64,000 nt of DNA from Microthyrium microscopicum (lineage: Eukaryota; Ascomycota; Dothideomycetes; Microthyriales; Microthyriaceae), in assembly GCA_010405405.1 (NCBI GenBank), contig MU004234.1:1259563-1323562 (forward strand), written 5' to 3'. Shown piece by piece: positions 43,470-54,290 of the stretch (position 1 is its first letter; every line of letters starts with the position of its first letter). Both the position numbers and the translations under genes were made by a program. The notes below the pieces were generated by a model. The model was not told where the DNA came from, did not search any database, and saw nothing but the letters and a program-made list of their open reading frames with translations.

Positions 43470-43925
43470 TTAGTTGGCTTTTCCCGCGGCTTTGGCAGCC
43501 TTCTCAGTCTCCTTAGAGTACCTTCCATAGGTGCCGTATTTCCTGTCCTCGTTAGTCACGACATTTCACGAAGTTTCCGGGCCAGAGAGCAAGCATCATA
43601 GAGAAACCCCCGATTGGAGACGAGCTTTTGCGGAACACTACACGTACCCATAATTGTCATATGGAGCATATCCTGCTACCTTATCGGTGTTTGCGACAGC
43701 TCGAGCCTGGTGGCTGTGTGCCTTCTCTGGCTTTGCCGCTGCCTTTGGAGCTTCTTTTGCAGCTTCTTTGACGTCTTTCGAGTATGTGCCATACGTAGAG
43801 TATGTAGGGCCATAGCTACCGTAGGTGGCATAGGTCGTCGGATAATCTTTGTAGTTTGCATAGCCTGGAACGGGTGCGGCAATGACCGTCGCCGCGAGCG
43901 CAAGAACAACACTTGTAAAATGCAT
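43470..43925 (-). CDS. Tyr/Gly-repeat small secreted protein B
   Basis: Exons 43925-43648 and 43542-43470 (105-bp intron) give 116 residues. I prefer the ATG at 43925, which gives the signal peptide MHFTSVVLALAATVIAAPVP; the in-frame upstream extension lacks such a peptide at its start. The mature protein has two similar blocks. The first is YATYGSYGPTYSTYGTYSKD followed by a Lys/Ala helix (VKEAAKEAPKAAAKPEKA). The second is GYAPYDNYGKYGTYGRYSKE followed by TEKAAKAAGKAN. There is no cysteine or KR/RR site. It shares signal peptide, YGSYG motif and intron position (phase 2 in a YG codon) with protein A, so the two are paralogues. The UstYa-family gene starts 1.46 kb upstream on the other strand. 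Confidence 0.76.
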
Positions 43926-45380
43926 TTTGAAGATATTAGGGATATAACTGTGAGTGCTGGAACAAATATTCGACTGAAAGAGCGAGGACTTGATTGTGGA
44001 TTGCAAGAAGGCTCAGGTCTGTTATATGCGCAACTGTATTGCATCATCTGGTCGTATACATTGCTCCAATATAGTTGAGCTAATCCTTCCGAGCTTACAA
44101 CTTACCATGCCGCCTGTAATGGTAACTATTCTTCCCATATTGGTCTCTTGCAAGCTGCCGATGCTAGGTCGGACAGACCCTGTATAGGTTCATATACCCT
44201 AGCTGGGCTGACTATTCGCCTTGAACATTTCCCCAGTAGAGGAGCACGGGGAAAGCAACCCGGGGACCTTCGCTCTCCCAATCACCTTCAGTTCTGTAGA
44301 ACATGGACGAAGTTTTCGTCATCTCTATAACTTGAAAGGAGGCCCAGCAGAAGAAGGATTCCGCACGGCCTACTTGAAAGACACATCGAGGGCTCCAATA
44401 TCTGAAAGTCATGGATCAATCCATATAATCAACTCAAATAGCCCGACTTATGTTTATCCGCCTGGATCGAAGCTACAAGCTTGACAAACAGTGTGATGAA
44501 CGAAATGGCCGTGCCAAGAACATTATTGCCTATATTCTCCCTGCGGGAGAGCAAACGAGAATTTGATGGCATGGCTTATTAGAACCCAATATCTATAGAA
44601 GCTAACCGAATCCGTGGGATTTCTACAAATTCATTATTGACTACTAGTTACTCTCGTGCCTGCCAAGCCTGGTCAAAGGATTCAAAACTATAGTATTATT
44701 CCTGATCATATATTACACATTTATAACATCCGAAAATAGCCCCCAACCAGATCTTCGGAACCCATGTAGTGCTACCAGTCGCTTTCTCTAGGAACATGGT
44801 GAAGTTAGCAAATTCCCTAGACTACTTAGATTCAAATTGTCGGTCAACATGCCGTGTTACACTTCCGGGCTTTAAACTTTGGGCAATGTTACAATTGAAC
44901 TCAATGTAGTCTATTCATCCGCCTCGTTGCCCGTGCTGACCCGCAGTGCCCCGATCATGCGATCGATATCTGTTTTTGTACTACATGTAAGAGCGGGCTT
45001 TTGAACGGCGTAGGTTATTATTGCACTTTGTAGAGGGTCAAGCTTGTGGTGTGATCGAAATCTAGCCACTTTCTGTACCTCAAGTGCTCTGCTGATCCGC
45101 ACATGCAGGCTTGATGTACAGCTGAACTTAGTGTACCTGGCCAGGCTTTCTATCTTTCTCATTTGACTTTATTTCCCTCCTTATTCTTTCTATACTGTAG
45201 CTTGGAAAATAGTACCGGTTTTTTACTCCCATCGCCCCCAATGTCCACACATTCTATCCAGAGCTAAAATCAAAAGAGCTAAGCAACTTGGATTTACACA
45301 TGCCGTCGTCTAATGTTTCTACATAATACAAGCCTCGAAAGACGTCTCATAATTCCTAATACAGCCATTCCCACGTCGAA
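43926..45380. promoter_or_regulatory. Divergent intergenic region between Tyr/Gly protein B and the UstYa-like gene
   Basis: About 1.45 kb without a supportable gene. It serves both divergent genes, but no shared site was identified. Confidence 0.35.
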
Positions 45381-46418
45381 ATGAAAGACGAACACTACGA
45401 AGACGCCGTCGACGCAGAATCCCTCCTCTCTCACAGCACATCCACCGACGACCAACAAAAACGCATAAAACGCAACAAAGAAAGACGGAAACTGCCAGCA
45501 TGTGCACTCTCCGCCGGTCTTCTGGCATCACATCTACTCACAGCCCTTGCGGCTGCTTGGGCAGGTAGTCACTGGTGGAGATATGCCGGCGACGTAGACG
45601 ATACATGCGCCAAATGGACCACTCACGCCTGTAAGACTCTATACCCTTCTTTCTCACATGCTCTTCATCGTTGCAAGACTGACAGGATATAGCGCCGGTC
45701 ACGCAAGAAGTCGCCGTCAAATACTCGAACGTTGCATATAACGGCTCTTTCTTCCACCAGACTATATACCGCGGCGACGCATCTCCTGAAGTTGACGCCG
45801 CCTGGTCAGCACTCGGGGTGGATTATCGCGCCATGCGGATACCAGAGGAATATGCAGAAGCAGCAGGGCTCACAAAGAACCATGTTAAGATCCGTGATAA
45901 GTATGGTGGTGGATATCCGGCAAATATGGAGGGACTGCATCATCTGCACTGCTTGAATCTGTTAAGAAAGAGTTCGTGGTATAACTTTGAGTATTATAAG
46001 AAGATGGGAGAGGGACCGTTCAAGAATGAAGAGCATGTTGTTAAGGTTCATATCAGTAAGTTGACATCTTTCCATTATCTACATCTATATCGGTCGTCTA
46101 TATGATGTTCTGTCTATGTTGATTCTTTTTATATGTAAGACTTTCAGTTTGGCTAACGAGGTTGTATTTACAGCGCACTGTTTGGATATCATTCGCCAAC
46201 AGCTTATGTGTACGGCGGACACAGGCGTGCTGGGCCAGGTGTGGTGGAACACGGAGAAGCCGACGCCGTTCGTGGACTTTAACACGGAGCATCGGTGCAA
46301 GAATTTTGATGTGTTGAGGCAGTGGGCTGAGAAACACCAATTGCCGGAGGCAGATGGGCATTTGCCCAAAGATTACTTGGAGCCGCCGGCGGGAGTGGTG
46401 TATCCTGAGATCCCTTAG
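45381..46418 (+). CDS. UstYa-family (DUF3328) oxidase-like membrane protein
   Basis: Exons 45381-45630, 45693-46055 and 46174-46418 give 285 residues. A cytosolic N-terminus with basic KRIKRNKERRK precedes one membrane segment (CALSAGLLASHLLTALAAAW, about residues 40-62). The lumenal part has FFHQTIYRGDASPEVDAAW and both signature HxxHC motifs: HHLHC (in EGLHHLHCLNLLRK) and, rebuilt across the last intron, HITHC (in VKVHITHCLDIIRQQLMC). UstYa proteins catalyse oxidative cyclisation of Tyr-containing core peptides and other secondary metabolites (family knowledge). No polyketide or peptide synthetase, peptidase or second UstY gene lies nearby, and the next gene is riboflavin biosynthesis. Its nearest upstream neighbours encode Tyr-rich secreted proteins, which invites but does not prove a link. 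Confidence 0.9.
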
Positions 46419-46602
46419 ATATCTTGAATGCAACTTATATTGGAGTGCACTCGCTGACGACTGTGTGTATCTATGTCATGAGAACGTGATTTCGTCATGC
46501 TGTGAGATGTGAGATTCCCTCTTAAAGCTTCCTAGTAGCGCTTTCGTGATGATCTATATGATCGTTTCGATGTTGATGCATGGCTGGGCATGTTCAATCG
46601 CT

Positions 46603-47726
46603 TCATTGACTGAGGAGATGCTTGAACTTTTCAATCTATCGGGTTTGATTAGCATGCTAGATATCCAAAGAATGGCGACAGAACTCACCTTTGTCGACAA
46701 ATACTTCTCAACCTCGTCGCCCTGTACGCCCTTCTGTCCGCCAGTCTGCCACGTCAACGGTATCATCGCTACCCTCTCTTTCACCACAACCTCACGGTTT
46801 GGACCCTCCACCGCCCTAATCTTATCCGGATTATTCGTCAACAGCCGAATTCCGCGCTCCCCACCAAGCCCCAGATCAACCAACATCGCCGTCGCCAGCC
46901 CATAGCTCCTCGCATCCGCCGGATGTCTGAGCAGAAGATTCGCCTCGTATGTGTCATGGCCAAGATCTTGCAGGTTATACGCCTTCAACTTCTCACCCAG
47001 TCCAATGCCCCGTCCCTCCTGCCGAAGGTAGATAATAGCTCCGCCAGCGCTCTCATTACATGGCAAACACATCAGCCGCTGCGCCTCATCGAGTTGTTCT
47101 CCACAGTCGCATCTTGCGCTCCATACTGTTTCGCCTGTATAACACTCGCTATGAATGCGTACCAATGGCGCCCTCTCCGCCTCAATCTGCGCTGGCGATG
47201 ACGACACACCCGCCTCACGCCGTATCTGTTCCACACGACTACTCGTCCGCCCAGGATGTAGTCTTCCCACATAAGCACCTCGAATCATGCGATCTCGCTC
47301 CGTCTCGCCAGTCCTTTCAGCATCTAAGCTCGCGCTGCGGATATGTTCGCCAAAGACGATTGCCAAGTGTTCTTTCGCGTCTGCGTCATTCGTATACAAA
47401 TACAAGAACATTTGTGCGCCGGTCGTGGTTGGGATACGGGCGCGGACTTGGCACCTCACATTGGGAAGTTTTGGCAGGAGATTTGGGCCGGGCGTAGAAG
47501 ATGGAAGGACGGGTATGCTTTTCGCATCGCGAAGGGTTGCGGGCGTGGGTGTGTTGGTGCCGGGTGTGCTGGGCGGTGTGAAGGCTGGTGAGAGGAGGGA
47601 TGGCGGTGGATCGTTAATGTTGTGGTTGGATGATAGGAAAGGGTTGCGTTCGGGAGAGTTGTGCGGTGGGAGGGCGGGTGAGTAGTGGGCGGGGAAGGGA
47701 TCGTTGGTGGGTGTATCTTGAGGCAT
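46603..47726 (-). CDS. RIB1: GTP cyclohydrolase II, riboflavin biosynthesis
   Basis: Exon 1 is 47726-46689 and exon 2 is 46635-46603, with a 53-bp intron containing GCTAATC; 356 residues. The short last exon gives [10 protein letters not shown] after EKYLSTK; without the splice the frame runs on into unrelated sequence. The catalytic core is clear: [20 protein letters not shown] with the three zinc cysteines, [32 protein letters not shown] and LLTNNPDKI. It opens GTP to the pyrimidine precursor of riboflavin and FAD, releasing formate and pyrophosphate (family knowledge). The N-terminal 90 residues are Pro/Ser-rich and probably disordered. Its stop converges on the UstYa-like gene with 184 bp between. 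Its ATG overlaps the stop of an upstream frame by one base. Confidence 0.95.
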
Positions 47727-48076
47727 TATGGGAGGTATTTTGAGTCGCTTGGTGAATGTACTATGGTGGTGAGGTTATAGATAATGGTTATGAGAACTGT
47801 GGTGGTTGATATGAGGATTCGGAGTGGTGCGGAATTGATGCCGTCGAAGATTTGATATCCGGGGTTGGACTCGATGTCGTGCGAGATGCGTAATGACAAA
47901 GCGGCGCACGATGATGATAGAGGGATCAGAGTATGGATGAGTAACAGGTACACTCCACGGTGTATAATTTCCTGCTGCTGGTGTTTTTTAGACCTCGGCG
48001 AGGACAGTGGAGATGTTGAGCGATGGTGTCGCGATTTCATGCTCGGATGTCGGTTCGCGGTCAAAAATGTGATCAT
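47726..48076 (-). CDS. Upstream ORF overlapping the RIB1 start (possible small membrane protein)
   Basis: This 116-residue frame starts with ATG at 48076 and ends in TAA whose last A is the first base of the RIB1 ATG (TAATG). It contains two hydrophobic runs ([20 protein letters not shown] and [20 protein letters not shown]). No family is recognised. It may be an upstream ORF in the RIB1 leader that affects RIB1 translation, a separate small membrane protein, or chance. The one-base overlap is the arrangement seen in termination-reinitiation pairs. Confidence 0.35.
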   Translation of the reverse strand: MITFLTANRHPSMKSRHHRSTSPLSSPRSKKHQQQEIIHRGVYLLLIHTLIPLSSSCAALSLRISHDIESNPGYQIFDGINSAPLRILISTTTVLITIIYNLTTIVHSPSDSKYLP

Positions 48077-48395
48077 CGCTACTACATACTATTTTACCCT
48101 GCCGAAATGCGGAGACCCTGAGCTTTGCTTCTTCGGCTTATCCATTGGCCTATGTGAGTGGCAAAAACATCCTTATCAGTATTATAATATGGGTCAAGGG
48201 GAATATTTGTTAAGTGAAATAAAAATAAGATATTTGGGGTATCTCAGATGTCGCTATAAAAATGCAAGCTTTAGTGAAGCCCACTGACCAATCATCAATC
48301 CATCATTGAACCACAATTGTACATGAGAAATTCGAACTCATCAAATTCAAAGAAAATTGCAAACTCCGGCCCAATGCTTTCAGACTTTGCGTATA
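48077..48395. other. Short intergenic region, nothing recognised
   Basis: AT-rich sequence between the RIB1 leader and the stop of the MFS transporter gene. No gene or repeat recognised. Confidence 0.5.
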
Positions 48396-50020
48396 CTAGT
48401 CTATCCGCTCATTTGGGATTCTTCCCCAAACCTCATCCGCACTGTTCTTTCCCTTTGATTCGGGCACGTAAAAGGCCACAAAGCTGGCAAAGAAAGCTGA
48501 AATACCGGCAAAGACAAAGTAGATGATTCCCTTTCCAAGCGCATTGTTGACGACTGGAAAGAACTGCGCGATGCAAAACGTTGAGACCCAATTGAAGCAC
48601 AGAGCCCAGGTCTGGGTGGAGCTGACTGCCTCGGCGTCTACCAATTCACTAGCAAGAATGAATGGAATTGGGCCTAGACCAAGACCGAAGCTGGCAACAA
48701 ATGTAACGACCGCTACTGCCGAGACAGCTGAGATGGAGTAGCGAATGCCAAAAGCCAGGAATAGAGAGCTGATGCCCATTCCTCCAATGGAGCCAATCAA
48801 GCAAGACTTGCGACCGAGTCTGTCGACTAGAGGAGCGCATCCTGCTGTGACTGCAATGTTGAGACCAGAGACTGCCAAGTTGAGAAGTGCCGAGTTGGAT
48901 TCGAGGAGATCAGCCAGGAGTGTGACACCATACATGATAATGGAGTTGATGCCTGTAAATTGTTGCGCAATCATAATCATGCATACAGCAAAGACTGCCT
49001 TGCGATGGTGAGGATGACGAAGAACATCAATCATTCCGGCATGCTCTGGCCGGCTCCTCTTAATAGAGGCGGCGGGCGAAACATCCTCTTCGTTACTGAG
49101 AAGGCCTGCGGACTCGCCGACAGCTTCTTCATCGTCATCATCGCTCGAGTGACCCCAGCTATTGACCTCATGCTCAATATCGAATTTGGGACCTCTGATC
49201 TTTTGCAGGAGCTCTCGAGCCTTGCGTCCCTTGCCGTTGTGTGCTAGCCATTTAGGGGATTCTGCTGCAAAGAAGAGTCCAATGGCGTTGATGACTGCAA
49301 TCGCACCACCAGCTGCGAGGACGACTCTCCACATTTGACCATAGCTAAGAAGATATCCCAACAATTGAGTGACGAAAATGCCGCCGTTGACCATGACTTG
49401 AGTGAAGGATCCAAAAAAGCCGCGCTCAGCAGGTGGCGAAATTTCTGAGACGTAAAGTGGCACCACCACTACCGAGGCTCCAGCACCAAAGCCAGAAATC
49501 AATCGGCCGATAGCCATAACTGCAATGCTGGGAGATAGTGCTTCAAAGACTGGGCCGATGGCAAAAAAGATGGTGGTGAACAACATGGTCCGGAGTCTGC
49601 CTTGAGAAGCTGAGATGGGTCCAGCTGCAAGAGCACCGAGAAGACCGCCCAGGGTAAAAATACTGCTGACCATACCGAGTTGAGCTGGTGTCATAGGTAT
49701 ACATTGTGGGAGAGTTGATTCCAAGTCCTGTGGTCCAAACAAGGACTTTCTTTTGCAAGTGATGACATCTCCTGGGGTGTTAAGTTCAGCCTGACTAAAG
49801 TTAGCTTCAACACTGAGACAAGGAAAATGGGTTTAAATCGTACCAGATGGTAGCCGAATAAAAGAGGGCCTATCGTGGATATGAACAATAGGTACAAAAA
49901 GTACGGGGTAAGGTCCCGAAGCCAGGTTCGGGGATCCATGCTATGTGGTTCGCGGTATGATGGTTTGACTTCAACAATGTCAGTTTGAGAAACAGTTCCA
50001 TAATGCTTGAAGAGGCCCAT
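48396..50020 (-). CDS. MFS sugar/hexose transporter (Vps73-like)
   Basis: Exon 1 is 50020-49844 and exon 2 is 49790-48396, phase 0; 523 residues. Exon 1 ends FISTIGPLLFGYHL and joins to AELNTPGDVITC, restoring transmembrane helix 1 and the first loop. Family signatures follow: LGALAAGPISASQGR, AIGRLISGFGAGASVVVVPL with YVSEISPP, then ESPKWLAHNGKGRKA at the end of the first half. A long acidic cytoplasmic loop (SSDDDDEEAVGESAG) separates it from the second half with QQFTGINSIIMYG, LVDRLGRKSCL and a final YVPESKGKN. Twelve membrane helices are expected. The yeast relative Vps73 is a mitochondrial or vacuolar MFS protein of unclear substrate, so hexose is the likely but unproven cargo. Confidence 0.9.
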
Positions 50021-50896
50021 TTTGGCAGATCACAGAGGAGAGAAGTTACGGGGAAGAAATCGTGTACAAGCAAAAGTGGTGAAAAGACGTTGCAAAGGGG
50101 CTTTTATCTTACTTTCCTATCTGCGCAATGATGGCATTGTTTTGCAACGCGTTCGCCTCAAAGATAACAGCACGACGTCATACCAATCAATATAGGCAGT
50201 ATACAACAGGCAGACACGAATTAGATGGCCTAAGTCGGTGCAAAGTGGGAGATGAAGAGAGAGATGTCGTCGGAGGTCGCCGACACGATAGCAGGGGCTG
50301 GATGTTATTTGATATTGAGGCACTAAGGCTGCCACAAGTTTCAGATCTGAGGCAACAAACCATGCGAGAATTCGCCGCTAATCCATTTGGGAACTAGAAT
50401 ATATCAACTTCAATGTTGTCAACATCGGGCACTCACAGCAATGATGCATGCAGTACATGTAATAATACATTTTGATACTCATGAAGATAGCCTGATAGGT
50501 GTCATTCAGGAGAGGAAGGGACGAAGGATTGCTTTGCATAGCAACCGCCCATTGTGGAAGCGACACCCGTGCAACCCCTTGCCCCTCCAAGCCCCCTGCT
50601 TCCTAGAACAGCTTGCAGGGTCGCTTATTTTGGACATCAAGATACCCCACTAGCACTAAATTCAAGGCGGGAGCTACGGTACCTTTTACCGGTTAGCACT
50701 TTCCTTGTTCCTCAAGCTCACTCACACCTCATTTTCAACTTTCCTTGGCAAATAATTGCTACATCCCACCTCTCTGCCTCTACCACGACATCAAAATCCT
50801 TTGTTTGCCGTGAACGTATCTTCTTTGTGCGCCCCACCATCCTAACCTCAAACCCTGACAAGCTCTCATCACCTTCACTTCTCAACATTGAATATC
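50021..50896. promoter_or_regulatory. Divergent promoter between the MFS transporter and DBP5
   Basis: 876 bp without a supportable gene. Pyrimidine-rich sequence around 50690-50890 is probably the DBP5 leader. Confidence 0.4.
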
Positions 50897-52356
50897 ATGG
50901 CTGACACCGAGCCCGTTCCCCTCGATGTCCCTGGCCTCGCCGAGCCTGAATATGATGTCCAGGTCTCCCTCGCTGACCTACAGGCCGATCCAAACAATCC
51001 CCTATACTCGGTTCAGAAGTTTGAAGATCTTAAACTGTCAGAAGAGCTCCTCAAAGGTCTTGTAGCCATGAACTTCTACAAGCCATCAAAAATACAAGAG
51101 CGCGCCCTTCCTCTATTGATGGGCAATCCCCCTCAGAATTTGATCGGTCAATCGCAGTCCGGCACAGGCAAAACTGCTGCCTTTGTGCTCAATATTCTCT
51201 CTAGAATTAACGTCCAGGAAAATCACCCACAAGCTCTTATACTTGCTCCATCCCGTGAACTGGCGCGCCAGATCCAAGGAGTGATTTTGACTATGGGTCA
51301 ATTCATGGACGGCCTGGTCGTCACTCCTGCCATCCCAGATCCTTCAAAGAGAGGTCAGCGTACCACGGGACACGTTATTGTCGGCACCCCGGGCACAGTC
51401 ATCGACCTTCTACGTCGGCGGTCGCTGGAGTCTCGCGGCCTTCGAGTACTAGTTCTTGATGAGGCTGACAGCATGTTGGACCAACAAGGCCTTGGTGATC
51501 AATGCAAGCGTGTCAAGTCGTGAGTAGTATTCTTATAATTTGAGTGAAATGTACTAACCCGGTAATTAGTATGGTCCCACCAAGCATCCAAGTCGTCCTA
51601 TTTTCTGCTACATTCCCAGAAAAGGTCATCGAGTTTGCCGAAGCCTTTGCACCCAACTCCAACAAACTTACACTCAAACACGAAGAGCTCACTGTCGAGG
51701 GGATCAAACAGTTCTTTTTCGATTGCGATTCCGAACAATCGAAATACGAGACGCTTGTCAAGTTTTATGGCCTTCTTACTGTCAACTCTTCCATTATCTT
51801 CTGCAAGGTGAGGAGTGCCCAATTTACCAAACTCTATTTGCTAACATTACTGTAGCGTCGTGATACCGCACAAGAGATTGAGAAGCGCATGCTGAGCGAT
51901 GGTCACGAGGTGGCTCATCTTTCTGCTGCTCTGGAAGGATCTGATCGTGATACTGTCATTGATCGATTCCGTCAGGGTGGTGCCAAAGTTCTCATCACCA
52001 CCAACGTGTTGGCTCGAGGTATCGATGTTTCCTCGGTCACTATGGTCGTCAATTACGATATTCCGGAACTAGGAAATGGTCACGCGGATCCGGAGACATA
52101 CCTTCATCGTATCGGCCGTACTGGACGTTTCGGTCGTGTAGGCGTTGCCGTCACTTTCATCAGTAACAAGAAACAGTGGGAGCAACTTAGTGAGATTACT
52201 GCCCATTTCAATACTGAAATAAAGAACCTCAACAAGGACGACTGGGACGACGTGGAAAAGACGGTTCACGAAGCCATCAAACTGGCCAAACAGGAACAAG
52301 CCAAGGCCATTACATCCAGAGCCGCTGCTCAACAAGCTGAACCATCTACCTCGTGA
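50897..52356 (+). CDS. DBP5: DEAD-box RNA helicase Dbp5 (mRNA export)
   Basis: Exons 50897-51519, 51570-51807 and 51856-52356 give 453 residues. The Dbp5-type entry [20 protein letters not shown] precedes the Q motif ([17 protein letters not shown]). The helicase motifs follow in order: [67 protein letters not shown] and [11 protein letters not shown]. Dbp5 remodels mRNPs at the cytoplasmic face of the nuclear pore with Gle1 and inositol hexakisphosphate (family knowledge). The stop TGA at 52354-52356 lies inside a good intron donor (TC-GTGAGA). An acceptor TTTCTAATAG follows at about 52413, so an alternative form with a C-terminal extension is possible. I take the unspliced stop as the main form because it gives the usual Dbp5 end. 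Confidence 0.94.
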
Positions 52357-53635
52357 GAAAACATACGGACTGGGATTTGCGAAGACAAGTTGTTAACTTT
52401 TGCTTTCTAATAGGATCTCGGGCCTACGTGATGGTGGCTACAGCACAAAATGGGACCGCGATATCGATGGCTCTGCTCAACCGTTTCCTGAATCGCAGAA
52501 CGGCATGGGTTTAGGGGGCTTCGGCAACCATCATGAGCCTCGATATGGATTCGGATACCAGGGCGCGAATGCACAACAACCACCCCCTGTTGGTGCTTAG
52601 GGAGCTCCAATGCAGGGTGGCTTCGACCGTGCTCCGCCGCTCTCTGTCCAAGATCACGCCTGGTGAGGAAGTGCAGGAAGAGTTTGAGAGTGTCACTCTA
52701 ATGTTGATATGACTGGCCTTGTCTGCATGCTGAGTTGATTAAAAGTTCGGGTACTGGAATGCATAGATGGCGTTTCAATGATTGTCTGGGCTGCTTCAGT
52801 GTTCAGGATTCCCAAAGATGTAGGATTGGAGCCATTGTATTCTGAAAATCGGCTGTATTCCCCCTTAGCTTAAAAGCATAGCCAAACGGATTTGGCGTAA
52901 TCAAAACTCGACTTCCAACACAACTGACTTCCATCGATGGTGATGGCACCCACCACCTCCTCTGGTTATTAACCGCACGATACGACTTTTCCCATCTTAA
53001 TTGTGAACAACATCCAAGTCTGCAAGGCTGCCGTAGCAGATAGACCTTGCGATTTGGTAACATGGCCAATAAAGACCATCGTACTTCATGCATGTGGATA
53101 AAGCCATCAAGATCCCGTTGCCTGATACCATAAATCACAAGTTCGAAACACGCCAGGCAACGAACCATTCTATGGCCAAGGCTCGATTAACAAAGCAGAT
53201 GTCTATCGAGTAAGCACGGCCATTTCCATCAGCGACTGCGAAGAAAAAATGCACGCCAGTCACTTATCCCACACGGCACGAATATGACGTCGCTGGACAT
53301 ATTTTCACCAGCAGCCGCGTCCTGAGGCCTAGTTTACCGGGCTGGCAAAAGATCGATAAAAGATTAGTTTGTCTATCGGAGCACGCCGGCGATATCTTTG
53401 AAATTTAGATAAATAAACTTAGTGAAGTGAATGGGGAAGCGATCGTCGCTGTTGAAGTTTTGCTGGTGGGCAACTCCGGTGTGTAGAGATCTCTACAGAT
53501 TTGTCGATCTGGAAGGCGCATGAAATGCTTAGCGGCATAAAATACAAAAGAGACATCGGGCATAAGAATATAGAGAATAAATAAAGCTGGAGTAAGTAGA
53601 AATCTTTTCTTTTGTTGTCTACTCCTTTAAACGGC
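52357..53635. other. Convergent region; possible alternative last exon of DBP5 at the left
   Basis: The left 250 bp contains a Gly/Asn-rich frame that can be spliced to DBP5. The rest has no credible gene; the 121-aa frame at 52803-53168 lacks motifs. It includes the 3' UTRs of two convergent genes. Confidence 0.4.
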
Positions 53636-54290
53636 CTATTCTACCCTTTTGATCAACCCAGTATGTGTATCCATGTACAATCCAACGGCAGTATCAATCA
53701 GCTCCTTCCTCAAATAAGTCTGCTTCTTCAACAGCGCTAGATCGTCTCGCACACTCTGCTCCCCATTGTGCACTTTATACTTGATCACATCGTCCCTGAT
53801 TTTGACATTCTCGCTATCGTCTGGCTTCACTGACTCCCCGAATTTCTTGACAATGAGGGATTCGTCCAGATAACTTGTCCCACAGTCACTGTGCTGAAAG
53901 ATAATGATCTGGGAAATGTCGAAGCGCGCATCGATTGCTAGAATATCTGGTAATGCTGTCCAGATTCGGCCACCCGGGTTGCGTAGGACGATCGATTCGA
54001 TGGGTTTGATCTTTAGAACGTCTACTGGATTTGAGCGAGAGTCCATGCATGCTACTAAAATACATGTTAATGCTGTTGGAAATTCAACGAGGAACGTGTT
54101 TCGTACTGATGACTTTGTGTGGGCCATTGGAGAAGGATCCGCCGAAAAGATGGATGAGTTTTGGAAGGGATTTGTGCGATTCGGCGACGTATTCTCTTGA
54201 ACATAGTTAGTTTGGTGGTCATGAATGGGGAAATGGTACGAACTTATTGCGCTCGAGCAGTTGGTCAATCGTGGGTGGAGATTCGGCCAT
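53636..54290 (-). CDS. Beta-class carbonic anhydrase
   Basis: Exons 54290-54244, 54195-54107 and 54054-53636 give 184 residues. The N-terminus MAESPPTIDQLLERNKEYVA and the second exon (KSLPKLIHLFGGSFSNGPHK) precede VIIACMDSRSNPVDVL. That segment holds the first zinc ligand Cys and the Asp-Arg dyad. The other ligands are in QHSDCGTSYL (His and Cys, HxxC). VLRNPGGRIWTALPDIL is the usual following strand and helix. It hydrates carbon dioxide to bicarbonate (family knowledge). The longer unspliced frame in this interval has an unrelated N-terminus; the spliced model is preferred because both joins rebuild conserved CA sequence. Short single-domain forms such as this are common in filamentous fungi. 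Confidence 0.9.

Noticed and set aside
45381-47726. UstYa-like gene plus GTP cyclohydrolase II as a biosynthetic cluster
   Set aside because: RIB1 is a housekeeping gene and no core synthase, peptidase or transporter of a cluster accompanies it; adjacency alone is not evidence.
52803-53168. 121-aa minus-strand frame downstream of DBP5
   Set aside because: No motif, mixed composition and no supporting splice structure.
53904-54200. 98-aa plus-strand frame over the carbonic anhydrase gene
   Set aside because: It is antisense to exons that encode conserved carbonic anhydrase sequence, so it is a shadow.
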